NCBI GenBank assembly: GCA_942490645.1
Contig: CALNXN010000010.1
Span: 434,001 to 498,000 of the forward strand
Source: CALNXN01 sp942490645
GTDB taxonomy: Bacteria > Pseudomonadota > Alphaproteobacteria > Rhodobacterales > Rhodobacteraceae
Direction: 5' to 3'
Length of the DNA: 64,000 bases
Shown here piece after piece: positions 55,383-64,000 of this stretch. Under the pieces are notes generated by a model that saw only the letters and a program-made list of their open reading frames with translations, was not told where the DNA came from and made no database searches. Positions within the stretch are counted from its first letter, which is position 1; every line of letters begins with the position of its first letter. Both the position numbers and the translations under genes were made by a program.

Positions 55383-55434
55383 TGTGCGGAATTTCGCACA
55401 GCCACGCCTGTCGACTGTGCGAAAAATCCGCACA
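55383..55434. promoter_or_regulatory. Two DctD-type operator dyads upstream of dctP
   Basis: TGTGCG-GAATTT-CGCACA at 55383-55400 and TGTGCG-AAAAATC-CGCACA at 55416-55434, centres about 33 bp apart (three helical turns). They lie 220-270 bases before the dctP start and just beyond the dctD stop. The arms resemble the upstream activator sites recalled for rhizobial DctD. No clear -24/-12 promoter is visible between them and dctP. Confidence 0.75.
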
Positions 55435-55440
55435 CAGGCA

Positions 55441-56688
55441 TCAACGGTAGTCTTCGGGTCGAATCCCATAGCGCGCCAGTTTGTCATAGAAGGTTTTTCG
55501 CGGCAGCTTCAGCGCCTTTGCGGCCGCACGATCGCGCGGCCTGACCCTGCGCCCGGCGCAGCGCCCGATCAGCAACAGCGATTGCTCCACCTGCGCCATC
55601 TGTTCGGACAGGCCCAGCGCCTCGTTCGGCCCGCATCATCTCGTCAGACCCAGCACGAAGCGCATCGCCGCGGACATCAGCGCGCGCGCATTGCCGGGCC
55701 AGTCCTGCGCCATCAGCCCGGCGGTCAGCGCTTCGGGCACGTCCGGCACCGTCATGCCGGATTGCTCGGCGGCCTGTTCGACGTAGTGCTGAAACAGCAC
55801 CGGAATGTCCTCGGGTCGCTCGGCCAGCGAGGGGATGCGCACCGGCATCACCTTCAAGCCGGTAATACAGATCCGAGTTGAACGTGCCATCCTGTGCGAC
55901 ACTTGCCTATCAGATCCCGGTTGAGCCCGCGATCAGCCGCGTTCTGCGCGCCCGGCCTCCAGCGCTTCCATCAAGGCCATCTGGCTTTGCGCGGGCAGAT
56001 GCTGATCTCGTCCATAAACAGGCTCCCCGGTCTGCGGCCTCCAACGCGGCGGTCTGCAGTGCCGGCACATCCAGCCCAGCGCCCGCGCGTTTGACAAACG
56101 GCCCCTTGGAGCGGGCAGAGCACAGATGGATCACTTCCGCCACCTTGGAGATACCGGTGCCCGGCGCACCGGTGACCAGCACCTCGGTCTCGGTGCAGCG
56201 CCACGCGCCGCACCCGGGCGCGCAGCCCTTCGGCCAGTTGAGACGTGCCAAAGATCATCCGCGCCGCCGGATCGCCCGTTTCCACCAGATCGCGCGCAGG
56301 CGGCGGTTGTCCAGCACCAGGGCCGCGGGTTTTCAACGCCCGCTCCAGCACTGCCAGCAGATCCGCGGGCGCGCAGGGTTTTTCCAGAAAGTCGAACGCG
56401 CCCTGCCCCATCGCCTGTCACCGCCATGGGAATGTCGCCTTCGCCGGTCAGCAGGATCACCGGCAGGTCGGGGTCCTGACCGCGCGCATAGGCCAGCAGG
56501 TGAAACCCGTCGCGCCCCGGCATCCGGATGTCCGACAGGATCACACCGTCAAACCCCGGCGTGATGTGATCCTTGGCCGCCACGAAAGACCCGGCCTCCG
56601 TAACCTGCAAGTCCGCCAGTTCCAGCGTCTGCGCCAGCGCCTCGCGCACGGCGGCATCATCATCGACCAGCAGAACCTTGCGGCTCAT
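55441..56688 (-). CDS. dctD: DctD-like NtrC-family response regulator lacking GAFTGA (frameshifted)
   Basis: About 416 residues. The receiver domain has VLLVDDDAAVREALAQTLEL and VILSDIRMPGRDGF. The AAA+ domain is readable in pieces: VTGAPGTGISKVAEVIH (Walker A region with Ile where Lys is usual), SLFMDEIS (Walker B), LIAGST (sensor I), NSDLYYRL and VMPVRIPSLAERPEDIPVL. Only about 43 residues separate Walker A from Walker B, roughly 18 fewer than in NtrC, and no GAFTGA occurs. The C-terminal Fis-type helix-turn-helix ends KTFYDKLARYGIRPEDYR. It pairs with DctB (ATGA overlap) and should activate dctPQM, probably without sigma-54. Confidence 0.88.
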
Positions 56689-58453
56689 GCGGCCACCTGC
56701 TGCTGCCAGGGCCGCAACTCGACGGTAAAACAGGCGCCCGCATCGGTATTGCGCACCCGGATCTCACCGCCGAAACCCTGGATGATCCCGTAGGAGATCG
56801 ACAGCCCCAGCCCCATCCCTTCGGAGGCGCCCACCTCCTTGGTCGTGTAGAACGGCTCGAACACCTTTTCGGGCGCCTCGACGCCGGGTCCGGTATCTGC
56901 GCACGCACGGTCACATGCTCGCGGCTCCTCTACGGTCGATGGTCAACTCGCGCACGGGCGCGTCCTGCATCGCATCGAGCGCATTGGTCATCAGGTTCAC
57001 AAAGACCTGCCCCAGACGCACCTCGCCGCCATGCACCCAGATCGGATGTTCGGGCGGCGTCATAATGCAGCGTTACGCCATCCATCCGCTCGGCCCGGTC
57101 AGCATCATCTCCACCGCCACGGTCAGCACCGAGATCAGATCCATGCGCGCGGACCGGTTCGCTCTCCTGCTTGGAAAAGGCGCGCAGGTTCTTGATGATC
57201 CGCCCCATGCGCCGCGCCATGTCCGAGATCCGGTCAAGGTTATCGGCGGCCCGCTCCGGCTTGCCGCGCTCCATGAACTGCACCGCGTTTTCGGCAAAGG
57301 ACCGGATCGCCATCAGCGGCTGGTTCAGCTCGTGGCTGATGCCCGCCGACATCTGCCCCAGCGCGCTCAGCTTGCCGGCCTGCACCAAGATTCGGCCTGC
57401 GCCCGCGCCAGTGCCGCCTGCGCCTCTGCGCGCTCCGCCGCCTCCGCACGCAAGTGCCGTTCATTGATCTGACAGCGCGCGGCGTGCGGTTGGCGACACG
57501 CGCCTCCAGCTGGGCATTGGCGCGCGCCAGCGTGCGCCGCCGTTCCGTCGCCAGAAACAGCAGCGCGCCGAAGGCCAGACACAGCGCCGCAAGCGCCGCC
57601 GCCTGCAAGCCCGCCAGACGCCGTGCCGGGGCCACATCCATCAAGCACCTCGCCGGTCAGCCCGATCACCGGCAGGTCCTGCTCAGATGCAGAGCGTTGT
57701 GCGGCAAATAGGGCCCCAACCCAGTTGCCAGACCTCATGTCCGCCGGTCTCGTAACTGTCAAAGGGCAGGCGCCGTTCCGCAGGCGGGTGCCAGCCCCGG
57801 CGCATTCCGGCGCGTTGCCAGTCGACCAGTTCCGAGCGGTTGGTCACATAGACCGTGCCCTGCGGGATCGGTGAAGAACACCGCCCGGTTCCCACCGCGC
57901 CAGGCGTCCTCGATGGCGTTGATGTCCACGGCGACCACGACACTGCCCCTGCACCTTGCCGTCTGCGCCCGAACGCCGGCGCGGCATAGTAAAAGGCGCC
58001 CGTGGCGGCAGCGGTGTCCCAACGCCGTGCCCCCACCCCAGCGCGCCTTGCTGGGCGCGGCGCACAGACGTCGGTGTCGCGCAGAGGTCGGCACCGGGTC
58101 CGTGCGCGCCGCCGCTCGCACAGTGGCATTCGCATCGACATACATCACATCCAGCGCGGCGGTTTTGTCCGCCACTTCCAGAAACAGCGCCGTCGCCGCC
58201 TCTTGCGCGCGACCCTGCGCAAGTTCGGGCAGCACCGGATGATCGGCCAACAGTACAGCCACCTCGCGGTAGCGTTGCAATTGCCCCATCAAGCGATCAC
58301 TGGCCAGCGCCAGATCCGCGCGCCCCTGTACCGCCAGCTGATCCAGCGCCTGCAGATAGCCATAGCGCCACACCCCCCAGACACAGCCATTACGCTGATC
58401 AAGAAAGGCCGAACGATCGCCGCCGCGCGTTGAGAGGGCACCAGACTTTTCAT
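56685..58453 (-). CDS. dctB: C4-dicarboxylate sensor histidine kinase (frameshifted)
   Basis: About 589 residues, the DctB length. Start MKSLVPSQRAAAIVRPFLI at 58453. The periplasmic sensor (double-cache type) shows LALASDRLMGQLQRYREVAV, LADHPVLPELAQG, ALDVMYVDANATVRAA and VVAVDINAIEDAWRGGN. A second membrane helix region lies near 57600. The phospho-acceptor His is in SALGQMSAGISHELNQPLMA followed by SFAENAVQFMERGK. The ATP-binding domain is split by indels near 57060 and 56900. It senses C4-dicarboxylates, often with the transporter, and phosphorylates DctD. Its stop overlaps dctD. Confidence 0.9.
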
Positions 58454-58517
58454 GGCGCGCAGCTTACAAAGCCGCCCCTTGCCTTGACCAGTACCATGCG
58501 CGGCTTAAAGGAACGAC

Positions 58518-59758
58518 ATGCAAACGCTTGCATCAATCCCCGCTCGATCCCGCCTTTGTGCAAGATCCCTTATGCGTTCTATGCGAATGTGCTGGCAGGT
58601 GATCCTGTGCGCTACTGGGACGAATACCAGATGATGGCCGTCTTTGATCACGCGACGGTCCACGCGCTCCTGCGGGACCGCAGGTTGGGCCGCGCCATGC
58701 CCCCAGACCAACAACAGCCTACCCCCCCGCATTTGGCTGATTTCGACGCGGTGGAGCGGTATTCGATGCTGGATATGGAACCGCCGCGCCACACGCGCCT
58801 GCGCGGGCTGGTCCTGCGCGCTTTCACCTCACGCCGGATCAAGGCGCTGGAGCCTGACATCCGCGAGATTTGCACAACCCTTTTGCAAGAGCTGCCGACT
58901 GAGCCCTTTGACCTGCTGCCCACCTATTGCCGTGAGGTGCCTGTGCGCATTATCGCGCGGCTGCTGGGCGTCCCCGAAGAGATGTCAGGTGACCTGTTGC
59001 GCTGGTCCAACGCGATGGTCGCGATGTATCAAGCCAGCCGCACGCATGAGACCGAGGTGACCGCCAATGCAGCCGCGCGCGACTTCGCTGATTTCCTGAC
59101 CGGCTATATCGACGCGCGCCGCTCGGATCCGCGCGATGATCTGATCACCCAGCTGATCGCCGCCGAAGAAGATGGCCAGCACCTCTCGACCCCCGAGATG
59201 ATCGGCACCTGCATCCTGCTGCTGAACGCGGGCCACGAAGCGACGGTGCACACTCTTGGCAATGGCGTCAAAGCCCTGTTTGAGCACAGCACCGGATCAG
59301 ACGCGCTGGCCCCCAGTCAGATCGACGCCACGGTGGAGGAAATCCTGCGCTTTCGACCCGCCGCTGCATATGTTCACCCGCTACGCCTATGAGCGACATC
59401 GATCATTGGCGACACACGCATTGCGCCAAGGCGCGCAGGTGGCGCTGATGCTGGGCGCCGCCGGGCGCGACCCCGCGTCTACCCGAACCCCGACGCGTTC
59501 GATCCCTGGCGCAAACGCGCGGCACATGTGGCGTTCGGCGGTGGGTTGCATTTCTGCGTCGGCGCGCCGCTGGCACGGATGGAATTGCAGATCGCCCTGC
59601 CGATGCTCTTTGATCACCTGCCACGGCTGGCCTTGGCCGATGCGCCAAACTACGCCAACACCTACCACTTTCACGGCCTCACGGCCCTGGACAGTTACCG
59701 CCTGACGCCCCCCCTCAGGCTCACGCCGCAATTGGCGTCAGCATATAATGCGGCGTAA
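58518..59758 (+). CDS. Cytochrome P450 (frameshifted at both ends)
   Basis: Haem monooxygenase of about 413 residues, bacterial class I type. An AAAGGA site precedes the ATG at 58518. Indels near 58530 and 58572 break the N-terminus (SPLDPAFVQDP then YAFYANVLAGDPVRYWDEYQ). The long middle part is clean: I-helix LLLNAGHEATVHTLGNGVKA with the AGxxT oxygen-activating motif and K-helix EEILRFR (ExxR). After breaks near 59375 and 59480 comes the haem loop HVAFGGGLHFCVGAPLARME with the Cys ligand. No ferredoxin or reductase gene lies nearby. Substrate unknown. Divergent from dctB. Confidence 0.92.
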
Positions 59759-59777
59759 GCCGCGCATTTGGATCACG

Positions 59778-60240
59778 CTACAGCGGCAAGGCCGTGGTCG
59801 ATTTGATCTCTTCCATCGAAAGCAGCGCAGTCACGTTATACACGCGCACCTCAGAGATCAGCGCCTGATAAAACGCATCATAGGCCCGCGCGTTTTGCAC
59901 CCGCACCTTCAGGATGTAATCGATGTCACCGGCGAGCCGATGCGCTTCTTGCACTTCCGGACGGTCGTGCAACGCCTTGAGAAAGGCCGCCTGCCATTCC
60001 GCCTCATGCTCGGACGTGCGGATCAGCACGAAGAAACAGGCCTCGAACCCCAGCGCCTCGGCATCGACGATCACGGTCTGCGGCCCGATCACGCCGGCCT
60101 CGCGCATCTTGCGGATCCGGTTCCACACCGGGGTCTTGGAACTGCCCACCGCACGCGGCGATCTCGTCCAGTGACTGGCTCGCGTCCCGTTGCAGCGCGG
60201 CAAGGATTTTCTTGTCAGTGTCGTCAATCCGAACGGCCAT
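59778..60240 (-). CDS. Lrp/AsnC-family transcriptional regulator (one frameshift)
   Basis: About 153 residues. The start MAVRIDDTDKKILAALQRD at 60240 gives the N-terminal helix-turn-helix (SQSLDEIAA, then SSKTPVWNRIRKMREAGVIG after an indel near 60150). The C-terminal ligand-binding RAM domain is LGFEACFFVLIRTSEHEAEW and EAHRLAGDIDYILKVRVQNA. Divergent from the cysG-cysI-cysH operon, an arrangement typical of Rhodobacteraceae. It probably responds to an amino acid or sulfur metabolite and controls that operon. Confidence 0.92.
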
Positions 60241-60267
60241 TCCGGTTTTCCCTTCCAAATCCCTCGT

Positions 60268-60297
60268 TTGTTCTGGAACGCAGAGAAAACAGAACAA
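60268..60297. promoter_or_regulatory. Dyad in the Lrp regulator / cysG divergent region
   Basis: TTGTTCT and AGAACAA are perfect inverted arms separated by 16 bases, 28 bases from the regulator start and 83 bases before cysG. Candidate operator for the Lrp/AsnC-type regulator. Confidence 0.5.
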
Positions 60298-60379
60298 GTG
60301 TCCTTATTCAAGCCCGCTACTGGCGCAAATGCGGAACATTTTCCTATATTGAGGCACAGAAACAGCGAAAACCGTTCAC

Positions 60380-61809
60380 ATGGATCATTTCCCGATCTTT
60401 CTCAGCCTCAGAAGGCCGCCGCATCGTGCTGTCGGGCGGCGGCGAGGCCGCCCTGGCCAAGCTGCGCCTGCTGCTGAAGACCACAGCCCACATCACCGTC
60501 TTTCGCCACGCGGCCCTGCGCCGCAGATCACGGATTGGGCCGCGAAGGCAAGCTGACGTTGATCCAACGGCGTATGTCACCCGGCGATACGCTGTGTGCC
60601 GCACTTTTCTACGCCGCCGATGAGGACGGCACCGAAGATGCCCGCACCAGCGCTATTGCCCGGGCCGACGGCGCGCTGGTCAATATCGTCGACAACCTGG
60701 CAGATAGCCAGTTCATCACCCCCGCCATCGTCGACCGCGACCCGGTGACCATCGCCATCGGCACCGAAGGCGCCGCCCCGGTTCTGGCCCGCGCGATCAA
60801 GGCAGACCTCGAAGAGCGCCTGCCCGCCTCGCTTGGCACGCTGGCCCGCATCGGCAAAGGGTTTCGTAAAATGGCGGACGCCTTGCCCTTTGGACGCGCG
60901 CGGCGTGATTTCTGGCGGGACTATTATTTCAACGCTGGCCCCAAGGCGATAACCGGCGGCCAATCGGCTGTAGAGATGGCGCTTGATGACCTGCTCACCG
61001 ATCATTTGGAGCGCCCCGCGCGCGCCGGCCATGTGGCCTTTGTCGGCGCTGGACCCGGTGATCCGGATCTGCTGACGCTCAAGGCGCGCCGCGCACTCGA
61101 TGAGGCGGACGTGGTGATCCACGACCGCCTGATCAGCCAGCCGATCCTTGAGCTTGCCCGTCGCGAAGCGATCATGATCGACGCCGGCAAAGAGGGCTTT
61201 GGCCCGTCAATGTCGCAGGCCGACATCAACGCACTGATCGTGCATCATGCGCAGACGGGCGCGCAGGTGGTGCGCCTCAAATCCGGCGACGCCACCGTGT
61301 TCGGCCGTCTGGACGAAGAGATCGACGCCGTGGACGCGCATGGCATCGGCTGGCATATCGTACCTGGCATCACATCCGCCTCCGCCGCCGTCGCCAGCAT
61401 CGGGCAAAGCCTGACCAAGCGCGAGCGCAATTCCTCGGTGCGGTTTCTGACCGGCCACGACATGAAGGGTTTCGCCGATCACGACTGGAAGGCGCTTGCC
61501 CAACCCGGCGAAGTCGCCGCGATCTACATGGGCAAGAAATCCGCCCGTTTCATTCAGGGCCGGCTGATGATGCACGGCGCCGACCGGCACACGCCCGTCA
61601 CCGTGATCGAAAACGCCTCGCGCCCCGATCAGCGGGTGCTCGCCACCACGCTGGACGCCCTGCCCGCCGCATCTGGCGGCCGCCGACGATGACCGGCCCT
61701 GCGCTGACCTTCTCGGTCTGCGCCCCGCGCGCACGCGGAACACGACGTCATACCGACAGTTTCGACACGAAACCGACAGCCGTCCCGCACGCGCAGGAGG
61801 CGCTTTGAT
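60380..61809 (+). CDS. cysG: Siroheme synthase (frameshifted at both ends)
   Basis: Trifunctional enzyme making siroheme for sulfite reductase: uroporphyrinogen III methylation, precorrin-2 dehydrogenation and iron insertion. About 476 residues. The ATG at 60380 gives MDHFPIFLSL, then one shift to GRRIVLSGGGEAALAKLRLL (NAD-binding) and another near 60520. The clean core holds FVGAGPGDPDLLTLKARRAL (methyltransferase), RLKSGDATVFGRLDEEIDA and PGITSASAAVASIG. The C-terminus is garbled after 61675. A stop at 61807-61809 in frame with MTGPALTF fits the family length. First gene of the operon. Confidence 0.93.
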
Positions 61810-62109
61810 ATGCCCAAGCTTTTCACCCCCAAAGTCGTCACCGCCAACGACCTCTTGCGCGGCGACGTGATCTACCAGACCGCGACCGGCTGGAGCCGCG
61901 ATCTGGCGGACGCCGAAGTGCTGACGGATGAGGCCGACGCGGACCTGCGCCTGCTCGATGCCAGCTGCAGCAAACCGGCGAGGTGGTCGGCGCCTATCTC
62001 GCCGATGTTGCCCTTGACGGCCGACGCACCCGCACCGCCCACTTCCGCGAGGCTTTCCGCGCGACGCGGCCCCTCAAACTATCCCACGGCAAGCAAGAGG
62101 TGCAGAGCA

Positions 62110-62117
<8 letters not shown>
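61810..62117 (+). CDS. DUF2849 family protein (one frameshift)
   Basis: About 102 residues. Begins MPKLFTPKVVTANDLLRGDV after GCAGGAGG, then IYQTATGWSRDLADAEVLTD. After an indel near 61970 it continues GEVVGAYLADVALDGRRTRT and HFREAFRATRPLKLSHGKQE. DUF2849 proteins are small, soluble and found almost only inside alphaproteobacterial cys operons, where they are thought to assist sulfite reduction. No catalytic motif is evident. Overlaps the cysI start by eight bases. Confidence 0.9.
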
Positions 62118-63765
<1,648 letters not shown>

Positions 63766-63776
<11 letters not shown>

Positions 63777-64000
63777 CGAACCCGCGCTTCATCTTTCCCG
63801 ACAAACGTCCCCCGGAGGGTCGGAAGATGCGGCGCAGCACACACAAGTGGCGGAATTGAATGCTGCGTTGCGCCATCATAGCGCCACAGACGTTCTGCGC
63901 CGCGCAGCACAGGATATTCCAGACCTCGCATTGGTCTCCAGTTTTGGCGCGGACTCCGTGGTCTTGTTGCACCTCACCGCGATGGTGAGCCGTAACCTGC
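63766..64000 (+). CDS. cysH: Phosphoadenylyl-sulfate reductase, N-terminal fragment
   Basis: Only the first 78 codons lie in the window. Begins MPLDEPALHLSRQTSPGG. LALVSSFGADSVVLLHLTAM contains the PP-loop (SSFGADS) that binds PAPS or APS in this enzyme family. Reduces activated sulfate to sulfite, which CysI then takes to sulfide. Fourth gene of the cys operon. The reductase type (APS or PAPS) depends on cysteines beyond the window. Confidence 0.9.

Overview
The window comes from an alphaproteobacterium, most likely a marine Roseobacter-group member of the Rhodobacteraceae. The evidence is a C4-pathway 5-aminolevulinate synthase with an FnrL-type box, two TRAP transporters with dedicated two-component systems, an HTH-DUF4115 gene next to ispG, the cysG-DUF2849-cysI-cysH order and high GC. 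No phage, insertion sequence, integrase or CRISPR array was found. Most of the window is core chromosome with some accessory genes.

Layout. 0-9 kb: end of a P-loop kinase gene, a TakP-like TRAP transporter (minus) facing a NarL-type sensor/regulator pair (plus), and an animal-type haem peroxidase. 9-12.3 kb: ilvI and ilvN behind a classical leader-peptide attenuator. 12.3-17.5 kb: accessory cluster with an XRE-type regulator, a Rieske oxygenase, a DUF2189 membrane protein and an amidase. 17.5-29.9 kb (housekeeping): prfB, penicillin-binding protein 1A, AmiC-type amidase, aminotransferase, M48 protease, DsbA-like protein, ispG, RodZ-like protein, hemA. 30-40 kb: small membrane protein, peptidase, dehalogenase, glycosyltransferase and sulfotransferase-like pair, three tRNAs, alternative oxidase, GDSL hydrolase, pirin, and a LuxR solo with two paralogous small proteins of unknown function. 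40-52 kb: HU-like protein, lon, a truncated chemotaxis-receptor-like protein, tgt, qmcA-nfeD, sufT, a Bcr/CflA exporter, an A-type Fe-S carrier, TfoX-like protein, 2-oxoglutarate oxygenase, tpiA. 52-58.5 kb: a complete dctB-dctD-dctP-dctQ-dctM system (minus) with two operator dyads ahead of dctP. 58.5-64 kb: a cytochrome P450, then an Lrp/AsnC regulator divergent from the assimilatory sulfate operon cysG-DUF2849-cysI-cysH, cut by the window end.

Sequence quality is uneven. Two patches (about 9.69-20.3 kb and 53.05-63.05 kb) carry many single-base frameshifts, while the rest is clean. Essential genes such as prfB and mrcA are hit, and conserved motifs resume in another frame after each break, so consensus errors are far more likely than gene decay. 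Genes there are annotated as one CDS spanning the breaks, and their exact ends are less certain.

The most interesting points are: the LuxR solo with two LEYAAYE-motif small proteins and a GTCACG/CGTGAC operator-like array; a DctD-like regulator without the sigma-54 contact loop, next to a promoter without a visible -24/-12 element; the ilv attenuator; three helically phased 11-bp repeats before sufT; a chemotaxis-receptor-like protein that stops just past its signalling tip; and nested palindromes before the XRE regulator.
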